64,000 nucleotides of DNA from Trichobilharzia szidati (GCA_944472155.2 OX235272.1:80234020-80298019), one strand, 5' to 3'. Numbered from the stretch's first letter, positions 1 to 11,700 are shown. The notes: generated from the sequence alone by a model not told the origin. Numbers and translations: made by a program.

Positions 1-1534
1 TAAATGACCTCAGCCGGAATTCCATCGTAAATCGTAACAAATATATTGACATTGAGCTTATGTCAGAAAGCTTTAATGAGTGAAGGTGGAAATCGGGGAT
101 TTTACATACAGACTATCTGTAACTATTTGACCTAATTTCAAGCAAAACTGACTGTAAATTCATCAGACTGGTGAGCCTCATGTTAAGATTGACTGATTTT
201 AGCTGTTACACAGGATCTCTTTAAGGAGCTTACTAATGAAGCATAACACAATGTGTAAATGAGTACTTTTAAATACAAATTCCAATGAAAGTCCTTTCTG
301 ATTTCTTGGCCAGCGTTATACTCAGTCATTCAGACATTGTCAACTTGATTTCAAAAACATATAAATCAGCGAGAGAGAGAAAGAGAGTTACAGTTCTAAA
401 ATTAGTCAATGTATATAAAGTTCTTAAAAGTTAAAAAGAAATCATCACAAGCATTACTCATAAATGGAGTTATTTTACATAGGAAATCATCTATTGAGAT
501 TAAGATCCACCTTCTTCCCTGAGTGTTACTTCTCACTAGTGCATTAATGTAATGTATAATACACCAATCATCAGTCGTAATTCGTTTCGTTTCATATTTT
601 GAAAAAAATACCTCATAGAAGGTGCACGGTAACTTTGAAATAAACGTCAAATTGTGCTACGGATAGAAGAGTTACTTTTATTAACATTTAAAATTAAACA
701 GGGAAAATACACTGCTTTTTTTACCTACCAGTTGTAAAACGAGACATTGCCGTAGGTAATTAATCCAATCTTTTGATTAAATTTCAATAATAATTAAGAA
801 CGTATATTATATTTGTGTATATGTATCCAACTTAAATAGGCTAAATTAGACTTTATCCTTTTGTAAGTTGTAGGAGAAAATAAAAACACGATGTGCTCAA
901 TTTCCCTATAATAATTTGCTTCCTCTCTGTCTGTGGTCGTGATGATTTTTAAAATAAAGATAGAATGTAGTCATAACAAAATTTGATTGGTTGAAAACAA
1001 AATTTTCTATTATTTTTTATTCATACCTTTCACTCCCCTGATTGAAATTTATTAAGGACATAAAAGGGGGCAGGAATAACTTTTATAGGAGTAGAGAGAG
1101 GTAGGGAAAGACAATTGACAATATTGTAGCACACCTTTCTGTCATGAGAATTAAGGGGAGAAATCACATCATATAACTACATTGGGGAAAAGAATAATTA
1201 AACTCCCCTAGTGTATTTGTAACAATTTCAAGCGTGAATCAATTCACATAAACACAGGGAAAGTGGACCATAAAACCCATTCGAAGAAGTACATTGTAAC
1301 ATGAATATTGAATCTGTCATAAAATTCATAATTTGCGAGGTTTAACACTGAACTGGAATCAAATCAATAACTGCAATGAATATTTTTAGTTATCGGCGGT
1401 TTCAAAAACATTGTTGACTGAAATGAAGTTTTGGAAATTAGAGTCTATTTGAATGAAATGTCATTATTAAGCAAGGAGGATGTTTTCAATACAACGAATT
1501 CTCTAAAGTTCGTTTGTAAGAGATAGTTTTGTTT
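1..1534. other. Left flank, no gene recognised
   Basis: AT-rich sequence. The longest open frames are about 80 codons, with no recognisable domain and no splice-bounded coding pattern. It does not resemble the ferritin repeat unit found to the right, so it is probably the unique or older flank of the cluster. I see no RNA gene or named repeat in it. Confidence 0.5.
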
Positions 1535-1537
1535 CTA

Positions 1538-1781
1538 CGAGTTGATCACGGTTTGATATCAGTTAGAGAACCACTGGAAACGAGGAAGTAACGGACAGCT
1601 GTTTCATCCTAGTTTGGGAATCATTGGCAGTACAAGCTTGCCTTGTAACCGGAAGGTTGTGAGTCCGAACCCTGGCAGTGGGTGCGTACTGCCGATGATT
1701 TCCAAACTAGGATGAAACAGCTGTCCAGTACTCTGTGGTTTTCAGTGGTCCTCTAACTGATATCAATCCGTGATCTACTCG
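1538..1781. repeat. Palindromic tRNA-derived SINE-like repeat (two inverted arms)
   Basis: Two arms of about 96 bp (1538-1633 and 1686-1781) are imperfect reverse complements of each other, separated by a spacer of about 52 bp. The spacer contains a tRNA-like variable-loop and T-arm block (AAGGTTGTGAGTCCGAACCC, 1653-1672) resembling a pol III B box. Each arm carries the remains of a hammerhead-like core. Schistosomes are known to carry a tRNA-related SINE family (SM-alpha) that contains a hammerhead ribozyme. The arrangement suggests two SINE copies joined head-to-head. Family assignment is inference. Confidence 0.55.
1686..1731 (+). ncRNA. Degenerate type I hammerhead ribozyme motif
   Basis: Stem I strands GTACTG (1686-1691) and CAGTAC (1726-1731) pair perfectly. 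The conserved box reads CCGATGA (1692-1698) where CTGATGA is expected. The GAA box is at 1714-1716, followed by a self-complementary stem III ACAG/CTGT and a C at the expected cleavage site (1725). The U-to-C change in the conserved box and a weak stem II suggest this copy is catalytically dead. The left arm (1590-1633, opposite strand) holds an even more decayed version. Confidence 0.5.
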
Positions 1782-2119
1782 TCAAAACAATGAATTCTCT
1801 TCTAGTAGTACAAATGAAAATGTAGCTTAAAATGGTGGTAAGGTATTGAGGAGTAAGTAAAGGTGATATTCAGCATAATGACAGTAAAATGGTGAGTCAA
1901 GATGTATACAGGGATATGATGAAATTCCCCAAGCACAGGATCACAGCTGGAGTAATTGAAGTTAAGGAGAATGAGACAAACGTGTTGGTATGAATTACTT
2001 GTCAGCCACGCTATTTGTATGGGATCGAACCCCCAGCCAACACACTCCTACACCTCGACTAACCAGTAGTAAACTCAGCAAGGCTGGAAGATTGTTTGTG
2101 AGGCTAGCAAATTGGCTCC

Positions 2120-2156
2120 TTAATTATAATTATTATAATTATAATTATAATTATAT
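2120..2156. repeat. Low-complexity TTATAA-type tract
   Basis: Short run of alternating AATTAT/ATTATA units next to an RTE LINE fragment. It has no coding value; the open frame across it is a composition artefact. Confidence 0.8.
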
Positions 2157-2289
2157 TTCAATAGTTTACACACAGTGATAGATTTTTGCTTTTTGGTAAT
2201 ATTCCGAGCAAAATTACTGCCCGTGATGACACCAACTATTGAAATTGTTTTGGTTTTAATTCAAACGTTTATTATTTGTACATATATAT

Positions 2290-2750
2290 ATTATTGTTCC
2301 CTTGGGTTCCTAGTGGAACATAGGGCTTCAACTGCACGTTTCCACTTGTTTCTGTCTTCTGCTGTATTTTTCACCTGCATCCATCTTAGTCCATGCTGTT
2401 TCAGCTCCTATTCACACGATCTCCTCCATGTCACCCTTGGACGTCGCACTTGCCGCTTCCCTTTCGGAATCCACTCGAGCACTGGCCTGACGCGCGATGT
2501 CACCCAACGGCCTTCTCAGCGAGTGTCCAATCCATCTCCACTTTCTCCTGCATATTTTTTGGGCGATTAGTTCTTGTTTTGTTTGTTCCCATAGTTTCTT
2601 GTTGGTGATTCTTTCCGGCCATCTGATCTTGAGTATAGAACGAAGACAGTTGTTGATAAAGGTCTGCAACAGGCTGTTGGAAATATTCTTTGTGACCCGC
2701 CAAGTTTCTGATCCGTATAGAAGAACTGACTGACTTGACGTTTGTATTGA
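2290..2750 (-). mobile_element. 5'-truncated RTE-like LINE, C-terminal domain fragment
   Basis: Read on the minus strand, the sequence encodes the end of a non-LTR retrotransposon polyprotein: LLYGSETW, then NCLRSILKIRWPERITN, then a CRRKWRWIGHSLRR block. This is the usual post-RT C-terminal region of RTE-type elements. The same family appears at 23121-24212 with more of its RT domain. The 3' end is near 2290 (TATTATTGTTCCC on the plus strand). Frameshifts after the SLRR block make it a dead fragment. Confidence 0.75.
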
Positions 2751-2758
2751 AAATCCAA

Positions 2759-2761
<3 letters not shown>

Positions 2762-2796
<35 letters not shown>
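2762..2796. repeat. (TA)n microsatellite
   Basis: About 17 uninterrupted TA dinucleotides at the junction between the RTE LINE fragment and the Penelope-like element to its right. Confidence 0.9.
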
Positions 2797-2801
<5 letters not shown>

Positions 2802-3105
2802 AAGTTCTTTTTTTTGTTCATTCATTTTTATGTATCTAGTATTAAATTCCAGGTTGACAGTTGTGCTGTTGAGTCACCTATTTTACATGTATCCACCAGT
2901 GTGACTTTAATGAATATAGATTCTGTTATAAGTCTCTCTTTCCATTTGTTCATATTAGTTTCCAGAATGCAATCATTGTTCCAATTGATATCGTGGCTTT
3001 TGTCCCACGCATGTGCAGCTATAGACGAATTTTTTCTCTAAATTGTTGTAAGCTTGTGTTCCTGTTGGATGACCTGTAGTTAGGCGTTCATGTTCATTCA
3101 CTCTT

Positions 3106-3267
3106 GGTATTAGATGGTTGGAGGCAATCGGCAGGAAGCCTTGGACCTAGGTTTCGTGCTAGTTGGCACTCATCAGCAAGGCGTATCTGCAACCTTGAAT
3201 TCAGTCTGCACCGAAGATAGGACTAGAAGCATTACACTAGTTACTGACTAGTGTGCAATCAAAAGTA
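3106..3267 (-). mobile_element. Hammerhead-bearing SINE inserted in the PLE GIY-YIG domain
   Basis: An insert of 162 bp is flanked by an exact 12-bp target-site duplication, TCATTCACTCTT, at 3094-3105 and 3268-3279. Removing the insert and one copy rejoins the GIY-YIG reading frame (NE-HERLTTGHPTG side). The insert carries the hammerhead at 3138-3182. Its size, duplication and ribozyme fit a short SM-alpha-like retroposon of schistosomes. I did not find a clear pol III box in it. Confidence 0.75.
3138..3182 (-). ncRNA. Type I hammerhead ribozyme, core intact
   Basis: Minus strand, 5' to 3': stem I GCCTTG; conserved box CTGATGA; stem II GTGC, loop CAACTA, stem II GCAC; GAA box; self-complementary stem III ACCT/AGGT with no loop; cleavage-site C; stem I return strand CAAGGC. 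Every core base expected of a hammerhead is present. Outside stem I, a second short helix (GCAG with CTGC) is separated by internal loops ATAC and TTC, which is where natural hammerheads make the tertiary contact with loop II. The tiny loop-free stem III is typical of retroelement hammerheads thought to work best as dimers. Self-cleavage is predicted after the C at about position 3144. Confidence 0.85.
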
Positions 3268-4490
3268 TCATTCACTCTTATTTTGAGTGATCTGAACGTT
3301 TGACCCATATATTTAGTTGGACAGTCAGCACAAGATATTTTGTAAATCAAGTTGTTTTTATCCATTATTTCTATTGGATCTTTCAGTTGATTTATTTTTA
3401 ATTAGATTCGTTAGTATAAACTTGGTGCGAATCCCAATATTTTTGAAGCTTCTTCGAAATGCCTCTGATGTACCATTTTTGTATGGTATTGTGATTGTTT
3501 TTTTACCATCCTCCCTCTTGTCATTCTCTGGTTTTACCCTTTTTCTCTCTTCTTTAAATTATGTCTAATAAGTTCTTTTGGGTAGTTGTTGTTGAGTAAC
3601 ATTATGAATAAGACGTTTATTTCTTTACGCTGGTCCTTTGGTGTTCTTGTAAGTCTACGTATTTCATCTGCAATACCTTGTATTAATCCTCGTTTTACCA
3701 TGAGTGGATGAGCTGAGTAATAATCAATGAATCTCCCAAAATGTGTAGTTTTTCTATATAGCGTGGTTTTCATGCTACTATCTGTTACTCTTTTTACTTT
3801 GCAGTCTAACATAGGCAGTTCCCCAATCTCATTCTCTATTTCCATAGTGAATTTTACTGATTCGAGATAACTGTTTATGTGTGAGAAGAATTTCTCAACA
3901 TCGTTCTTTTTCATTATTACTAACGTGTCGTCTACATATCTCCACCAACATTTTATTGATGACCTGAATGGTTTAAGTGCATTCTCTTCCTAAAAATCCA
4001 TGAATATTTCAGCTATTATTGGTGACTACTCCTTCATTTTGCTGGTATATTTTTCTTTCAAATGTAAAGTATATTGTTGTTAGACAGAATTCAACCCCTT
4101 TATGATTTTTCCTACGGATAACTGTGTTCTGTCTTATAGGCCATCATCTTCTTTTAGCCTCGTTTTCAGTGCATTCGTGACGATTTAAATGGGTATTTTA
4201 GTACAGAGCCTGTTTACATCAAAGCTGACTAGTATTTCCTCTTCGTTTATCCTAGCGTTTTTAGCTATCTCACTGGTTCAAATGAATCCACTATTCTAGC
4301 TCTTAAGTAGTCACTTGTTGGTCTTAGTATTATTGAGAGAAATCTTGACAACATATACGTTGGTGTGTTTCTAAAATCTACAGTCGCCCTTATCGGATAT
4401 CCTACTTTATGCACTTTTGTATTGCCATATATTCTAGGTATATTACATGATCCTGGCATAACTTTGAAAGCATTTTGACTTACCATTTAC

Positions 4491-4775
4491 TTCTTTCATC
4501 TGTCTGCCTTCTTAAAAGATAAACACCTCTGCTACGGAAAAGTCAAAGCTCAAACCAGAAGTTCAACGTTCCGCTCGGAATGCAAAGCAATGAAATAAAG
4601 TAAAAATAATTTCACTATTGACGACACTTTACACAATATTCGCAATGAAACCCATGTTCGTATCGATTTTATCTCCTTATTGACGTTCGTCGGGAGGGTG
4701 AGTAGTAACTGGTTTACTTACTTTTAGATTACCTCTGACAACCAGTAGTTCTGTAAATGTGATTGGTTACACTTA
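4491..4775. other. Spacer without recognised content
   Basis: No open frame of interest. Sits between the truncated end of PLE 1 and a short LINE tail. Confidence 0.4.
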
Positions 4776-4867
4776 TTATTATTACTGTTCCCTTGGGTTC
4801 CTAGTGGAACATAGGGCTTCAACTGCACGCCTCCACTTGCTTCTGTCTTGTGCTGTACTTATTAGTC
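4776..4867 (-). mobile_element. Very short RTE-like LINE tail
   Basis: About 90 bp matching the 3' end of the RTE-like LINE at 2290 and 23121 (shared block TTCCTAGTGGAACATAGGGC). It is flanked by ACACTTA at 4769-4775 and 4868-4874, a likely target-site duplication. It is an extreme 5' truncation of a retrotransposed copy. Confidence 0.75.
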
Positions 4868-5258
4868 ACACTTAGTGCTAATAAAATGAGATGTTTGATA
4901 CATGTAATCAGAAAGCATGCGTCTTATTAATCTCAGACAAACATAGCCATAAGCTGAGATCAACCATTTGCTTGAGCCCTCCATTCGGACTCACGAATAC
5001 ACCTCCACTATCCGTCTGTGTCAGCTGTTCGCTTCCTCCCACAAACTATCAGCTGGACATTCCCCTTCAAAATGTGATGTCACATGGCATTTGGCAGTTA
5101 ATGAACAGAAATAATGATATTAGGCAAGAGTATATTTTTTCACACGGAAATTAACAAAGCCTCCTCACAAACATACATACATACAAACATACATACAAAC
5201 TAATTTACACTGTACAACAGGGAGGGATTCAAAGGAAACGACTCGAACGAAGGAAGTC

Positions 5259-8200
5259 TCAGTGAATTCCAGTCTCCTTCAGTGTCAACTTGTCGAACAA
5301 ATATTCACCCAGTCCACTGCCAACCCTCTTCGCCTGAGTCACATAGTCGGCGAGTTGCTTGATTCCATCCTCCTGTTCATGTAGGTATTCACTCTCGATG
5401 AAGTCAGCCAATCCCGGATCATTGTTCTTCGAAGCCAGTTCATCGAGTTTCAATAGTGACTGTGAGTAGACGGGAGAGAATGAGAAGAATCAGAATCACT
5501 TCGATAATAAAAATGATAACAATAATAATAATAATCATAAAATGAACTAGACTTTATGAACTAATTGAAACACCTGAGTGACAGCTTGCGACAATTGATT
5601 TATGTGTGTGTCCCTGTGTATGTTAGTATCTGCATGTGTGATGGATGGATGTAAGAATGATGATGTCAATCGATGAGGTTAGTTGACTCCCGTGCAAAAT
5701 ATTCACCATTACGGAATTTGATAACTTCGACTAGCAGGAAGCTGTCATTTAATAAAAGTTCAGTATTCACACTTGGGTGAATAATATTCAGCAACAGAGC
5801 TCACTTCGACAGACAAGTGTTTCCAGTGAGATTTGAAGACAATTAATATTACATCAGAGAGGAAGAAGACTAATCGCTAAACTCACTCAACTTTCGTTAA
5901 CTGAATCGAGATATGAAAATCACCGTATTTTCAAAATTCGATGCATGAAAAATGAAATTATTCCTTAGGGCCTACGTCTACGAGCTCTTGTTCCCACAGA
6001 CTAAGTTAGAAGCGGAATAGAAATTCTACATACACTATTCGAGAAAGAAGAGATCCACAGAATTTTTAAAAGGTTGCACCACATCAGATATGAAATTGAG
6101 CAGTTAAATCAAAAGCTAATGGGATTATTTACCAAGTTGGATTGCGATCTTATAACACAGTCCTCTAGCAATGCCAAATCAGCAGCTTTCAAAAATTCAA
6201 AACATACTCAAATCAAAGAGTTCAATAAATTATTAGAGGAGAAATCTTTATTTCAGGACGATGAAATCGGCAATCTGAAGTCAACGGCGATCGATAAAAC
6301 AAAGTCAGCTATTAATCTCTCAACACATACATTAAGTCCTACAGAAATAAGTGTATTAGAAAGGGGACTAAATTTCAATATAGCGGTAGACAAGCTGAAA
6401 CCTGAGGATGTCATCCGTCAAATAGAAATAGCACTAAGTGGGATAGACAAAATAATGGCTGACGAAGTGCGGGCACAATATACACTAACATTAAAATGAA
6501 AAAATCGTGGAAAACCTAACCTGACAAAACCAGAGTTAGAAGCCCTGAAACACCTTAAGAATAACAAGGATATAATAATCACAAAGTCAGAAAGAGGAAA
6601 TGCACCAGTAATATTAGACAAATCAAATTATTTGGATAAGGTGAATACTCACATGCAAACCTGATCATATGAAGAAATTAATAAGTAATCAGACAACTAT
6701 AATAAATCCACGGCGGACCTAATACGCCGAATGAAGCAATATCTAGGTGAGTCTAAATGGTTTAATTTAATGTCCAAAACTAATAAACCAAGTAGGATGT
6801 ATGGTGTTGTTACAGTTCATAAGTCAGGATACCCTATTAGACCTATAGTTGATTTTAGAAATTCACCCACTTATGAATTATCTAAATATTTAGCCATGGT
6901 ATTAAATTGCCTTGAGAGCCACTCAAGTTTAGACTAACAAATCCTTATGAACTTAAACACAGATAAGTTCATTTAAAATAACATAATGAAGAAAAAATGG
7001 TTAGTTTTGACATTGTTGGTTTGTATGCACGCATACCAATAAATACGGTTGTAGAGGCAGTCAGAAACGAACTCATTTCTAACCAAGAACTCGAAGTTAG
7101 AACGAAAGTGCCACTTGAGGACATAATGCTGGGAGTACAGCTATGACTGACTTCCACAGTATTTAAATTCCAGTGGAAAATATACAAACAAAGTGAGGAA
7201 GTTCCCATGGGGTGACCAGTATTTGGTTGTGGCAGATGTATTCATGGATATGTGGGAAAGCATAGCGATTGAAATATTCAGCCCCCCCCCCCCCCATAAA
7301 TTATGGTGGAGATGTGTAGATGACACATTATGGATAAGATTTTATTTTGATAAATCACACAGTGTTATACAGTTATATTAAGTGATGATATCTCGAGCAG
7401 AAATTATTGCTCATAATCATATCAAGATGACACATTCACTGTATTTAGAACACAGGATCTAGATACATTTTTCGTACACAACAACTCGAAGGTAGAGGCA
7501 ATTCAATTCACTTATGAATTGGAAACTCAAGAAGGAGAGCTTCCAATGTTAGATTGTAGCGTAAAAAGGAAAGAAGATGGGAAGTTAAACACAAGTGTTT
7601 ATGGGAAACCCACACGTTGAAACAGATATTTGGACTTCCGATCATCCCAACCTATGCCAGTGAAAATATGTATGGTGAAAAGTTTAAGTAATAGAGCACA
7701 AAATCTCAGTATTACCAAGGAGAAACGAAGACAGGAAGTGAGGCATATAAGAGAAGCTTTGAAACTTAAAAATTACCCTGATAAATTAGTCAGAAAATAT
7801 GTAGGGAAATGTAAATATAAGATAAATAATGATAGTAGCGATAGTGATAATGATAATAATATTAATGACGACAAGCATGTCAAACATGCGCGAGAAAACA
7901 CCAACAGTGGGGAATCTCAATCATAAGTAGTACTTCCATTCACAATGGGAACCTCAGTAAAATAAGGCAGAAATCTTAACAATGCAGACATAAAAGTTGC
8001 ATTCAAACCGACAAACCCGATTAGAAAACAAGTTTCTCCGTGCATGGATACTGAGGAGAATTGAAAACAAAAACATTAAACTTATCTAAAACTCCACAAC
8101 GATTATCAGGTCAAATATATGCCAGATTAGAAGAAAAGGCTCAGTCTGAATGATTCACTCACCTCATTCACTGCCTTCTCCATTGCAAGAGCTGTGATCA

Positions 8201-8492
8201 TCGCATCCTCAACACCTGTGAACTCCGTCTTACATGGAGCCTTAATGTCACTGTACTCAACACGACCACCACGCTTGTTCACATACTTCGCCAATTTCTC
8301 AGCGTGCTCACGTTCCTCGAGTGACGCGTTTCGGAAGAATTCAGCAGCCTTCGGGAAGGCGACATCATCTCGATCGAAGTAGGTGTAGAATGCCATGTAG
8401 TCGTATGCAGCCTGCAATTCCATGTTGATCTGTTTGTTCAGTGCATCTTCACATTCCTTGGTGAAATTCTGTCTGGCTTGTGATTCACTCAT
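5259..8492 (-). CDS. Ferritin heavy-type subunit, copy A (two exons)
   Basis: Exon 1 is 8492-8163 and exon 2 is 5459-5259, joined in phase 0 across a 2703-bp intron with donor GTGAGT and acceptor CTCACAG. The product has 176 aa and no signal peptide, so it is a cytosolic iron-storage ferritin that oxidises Fe(II) and stores Fe(III) in a 24-mer shell. Ferroxidase residues are E25, Y32, E60, H63, E105 and Q139 (human H-chain E27, Y34, E62, H65, E107, Q141). Three-fold channel acids are D129 and E132. I chose the ATG giving MSESQARQ; the frame runs further upstream only through a GTG. Copy A has Y36, I99 and P125 (NNDPGL). Flukes have somatic and yolk ferritins; which this is cannot be told from sequence alone. 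Confidence 0.95.
5830..8040 (+). mobile_element. Penelope-like element in ferritin A intron (antisense, broken)
   Basis: Plus-strand reading gives the PLE N-terminal region (6074-6499), RT fingers near 6731-6937 (MYGVVTVHKSGYPIRPIVDF), a CVDD catalytic box near 7313 (usually YVDD), the thumb, and the linker that precedes a GIY-YIG domain (near 8000, FKPTNPIRKQVS). Sequence then stops about 120 bp from ferritin exon 1, so the nuclease domain is missing. Several stops and frameshifts, and a run of 13-14 C near 7284, show it is dead. The same insertion is present in every ferritin intron in the window. Confidence 0.85.
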
Positions 8493-8506
8493 TCTGCTGG
8501 TTGACA

Positions 8507-8720
8507 CTGAAAGAGAGAAACAAGCTGACTGACTGGTTGTCTGATCGAGTTCGCTGGCTGTGTCACTGACTCACACTGACTGATCCAGTCAGTCTGAGTT
8601 GATTTGTGGCTTTTATTCTTTCTGGACAAGCATTCACATGATCAGAGTAATTCACGTATACAGTGAAGTGAAGTGAAGTGTGTGAAAAGAGAGAGAGAGA
8701 GAGAGTGAATCACGTGCTGT
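8507..8720 (-). promoter_or_regulatory. Ferritin A promoter and 5' UTR block
   Basis: A TATA-like AATAAAAG lies at 8610-8617 (minus strand), about 120 bp before the ATG. A near-palindrome (ACTGACTGA with CCAGTCAGT) is at 8575-8593, and a GTGAA pentamer run plus a (GA)n tract lie at 8663-8707. These blocks are conserved in all five copies. Between the palindrome and the ATG, copies A and B have extra sequence that looks like a small 5' UTR intron (8507-8574 in A: GTGAGT donor, TTTCTCTCTTTCAG acceptor). I see no iron-responsive element: the CAGTGT motifs do not have pairing flanks. Confidence 0.6.
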
Positions 8721-11700
8721 GAGTTGTATTCATTTGAGGTCAGTAGTGGTGTTAGTGATCTGATTGGTGTTTTCGTGCTTTTGTGTGTATGTGTGTATGT
8801 GTATGTTTGTGTTGGTGTGTGTGTGGTTGTGATGGTGATTGGAAGGTGGAGTAGCTAGCTGATTCATCATGTTTTCACGCACTTTCACGTACACATATGA
8901 AATTTTCATCACCATTTGGTTTTCGTGTTTCCTCAATGCGAAATGCGTAATGTGTGGAATGTGTCGTATTTTCGGAAGATGGCTTTCACAGATTAGAACT
9001 TGATCATGTGTAATGATTGTGTAGTTTTGTTGTGATTTGATCCCCACCTGAGCACTCACTCGTTTGTGTGACTGAGTAGAATGAATTATGACTGGGCTAG
9101 GTGAGTTTTATTTAGGGATAGGAATGGGCGATCGGCAGTGAATTTCTTTTCCGCCACACTCAAGTGATGATTTCTGAGTCTCCTAAGAATTCGGCTCTCC
9201 ACTCTCAACGATTCACTCTACTGAGCACTCAGTAATTCATGTCACATTCAGTATTCACTCACACACAATACAAATGATTCTTCACACAACACTAGTTCAC
9301 TCTCACTGAATCAGTAGTGTCATGTTGACATGTGAAATGATCACATCTCACATGAATTCGACTAGTATTATGAAACATCTGATGAAATTCATCCACTTAT
9401 GCATTGAGGAGGAGGCGAACAGAGATCTATTCAGAAAGGTGAATTTTCGTATGAACGACTTCATCTGTGTGTGATGAACACACACATCTCATGTGGCTAA
9501 CTTGTTCGTTGTATGCTCGTTGTTCGGAGTATTCTCCCCTGAGAAAGGGATATAATGTCGTTTTGTTTTCACAAATACGTATATCTCTCTTAATCTTATT
9601 GTTTTGTTATTTTCTGGCTAGTTGTTTGGAAACGCGTATTAGGACACTGGAACTTTTGTTTTTAATAGCTGGAGTATCAGAAGTGTTCTCTAATTTGTGG
9701 TCATTCGCTATGGAGTGACCTGTGATAAAGTTGTCTGCTAGTATGTGTCCAACTATGCACAAATTCCACGCATTCACCGCCTCTGTATACAGGAAGCGCT
9801 AAACAAAACACAAGAAAACATATTTCGTATTCAAAATTCTCTTTTCACTTCCCTAATCCAACCTTGGTATTATTAATTCTATGCTTGCTCAAATTCATTC
9901 CACTTCACTTTTGTTTTGTCTCTATTGTTATCGTCATCATCATCGTCATGATCATCATCGTGTGATTCTGCTTTTCGACAGTAGTCGACCCATATCATAT
10001 ATACGTCTTCATATGGTCTACTCACCTTATGGTCCAACTAACAGCTTCCCCGACTCCGTAGACAGTCACTGCTTGTCCTGCTTCTTCTTTCCTCCTAAAA
10101 CTCTTATACAGGTTTCTGTCAACATCACTTCCAGAGAGTTCCATACAGTGGTCTTCCATATAGATGTCCCTGCTGATCCCAAGCAATATCTTCGAATTTG
10201 CTCAGATGGCAGCAGTGGATTTTTCCATCATGCATTCCTCCTTCACGTTGTGGATGTTGATTTTGAATTGTGGTTTGGATACAGCTTCTCTGAAAGCCCT
10301 CAGCTTAACTTTGGAAGATTTTCGTACCATATAATAATGTTAACCTGCATCTGCTCTTCTCCATCTTGTGCCTAAGAGACCTTCTTGAGGCTGATGTGAC
10401 GTCAACCTGAGTTTTAGTTTATCCAACGTGTGGAACCTATGCCGTCTTGTTTATGTCCTTGCGATTGTACACGCAGTCTCCAGTCAGGAAATATTTAAAG
10501 AAGTCGAAGAAGTCAATGAAGTGTTCGCCGTTGTCAGTCATACCTCCGAAAGTCTATGGAAACTCGACGAGTTCTCTCCCATTCGCGCATTCACATCGCT
10601 CATTAGGATTCTGATATCACCATCTCCCTGGAATCTTGTCCATCAGTGTTTAAAGATGTTTGTAGGAGTTCTACTTCTCCTCCGTGATCTGCGTTGTGTC
10701 GTGGGGAACAGCTCGGCGAAATCCCCATCCACACACTCATGTATATCAATGACATACACAAGCTTCGAATTATATCCTCATTCAACCACCACAATGACAG
10801 ACACTTCAACTTACTCCAGTAAATAATAGGAATCATGTCGGAAATGTCGTTTTATGGTGGAGAATGACAGTGTTAGGCGAATGCTTCCAAATTCATTCGA
10901 TTGAGATATACATAGCATCTATTTGTCAACTTGGATAGTCAGATCCCTCTAGGTATTCACATTGAGTATCCCGAACTCATGTGACTGAAATTCCGAGCTG
11001 AGTAATGAGGTGATCTGAAGAGTGAGAAGACATGGACTTGCATTTTTCGTGAATGGTAGGCTGTGGGAGATAAGAATGCGTTGTTTGATGCTAAGAAATG
11101 CATAGGCGACGATGATGTGAGTAAATCGGTGAAACATGCAAGAGGAGATGTGTGTATTTGTTCATTTCACCAGTCCACATGAACAGAAACTCAGTGGACA
11201 AATTCCAGTAGAATTCGTCTCACCAGCGGAATCCCCGAAATGACTGAGATCAGGTATGCACAGAACAACTTACATAGTTGTTAGGAACAGAATAATCGAT
11301 AAGATGATGATGATGATGACTGAGACCACGTCGATAAGTGGGGCAGATTGGGAAGGAACTAGTGATGGATTCAGCTGTCATTACCGTCATCATCATCATC
11401 CTGATTACTTCTGAAAACTGTGAAGACCTGACACACAATCAATGAATTTCCCTTAGGAACATCGTGATTCACACGGAAGAGAACCAGGAATCGCGGAACT
11501 ACCAAAAGTACAGAGATAAGTCATTGTGGAATCATACTCGAATTCGAGTATGCAATGAACAAGTTAGTCATATTAGATGTGTGTTCATCACACACAGAGA
11601 TGGAGTCGTTCATTCGAAAAATCACCTCTACGAATAAGATCTAGAAGAAAGAGGTGAATAAGAAATCTGTCGACTAGAAATAAACAAAACTAATAAACAT

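Larger units (their letters stand above)
2810..4490 (-). mobile_element. Penelope-like element 1 (RT + GIY-YIG), broken
   Basis: In minus-strand order: RT fingers near 4486-4290 (PRIYGNTKVHKVGYPIRATV), RT motif A near 4230 (VSFDVNRLCTKIPI), the catalytic box RYVDDTLVIM near 3930, the thumb region 3914-3534, then a GIY-YIG nuclease domain starting near 3350 (NLIYKISCADCPTKYMGQTF) and continuing to about 2830. RT followed by GIY-YIG is the defining layout of Penelope-like retroelements. In-frame stops and a SINE insertion at 3106-3267 inactivate it. The missing N-terminus implies 5' truncation near 4490. Confidence 0.85.

Noticed and set aside
5500..5545. AAT/ATA tracts near exon 2 as a CRISPR-like or satellite array
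   Set aside because: Simple trinucleotide microsatellite without spacers, and the genome is eukaryotic.
8051..8245. Open frames antisense to ferritin exons
   Set aside because: Mirror frames of strongly conserved coding sequence, with no independent support.
8730..9059. His/Asn/Thr-rich frame upstream of each ferritin gene (also 21102, 45399, 57452)
   Set aside because: Driven by CA/TG microsatellites in the promoter region and varying in frame and length; no start context or domain.
9467..10826. Series of 80-160 codon plus-strand open frames in the unit spacer
   Set aside because: The frames are not preserved in the homologous spacers at 22, 34 and 62 kb (indels break them), have no domain, and are rich in Ser/Phe/Leu as expected for antisense or random AT-rich DNA.
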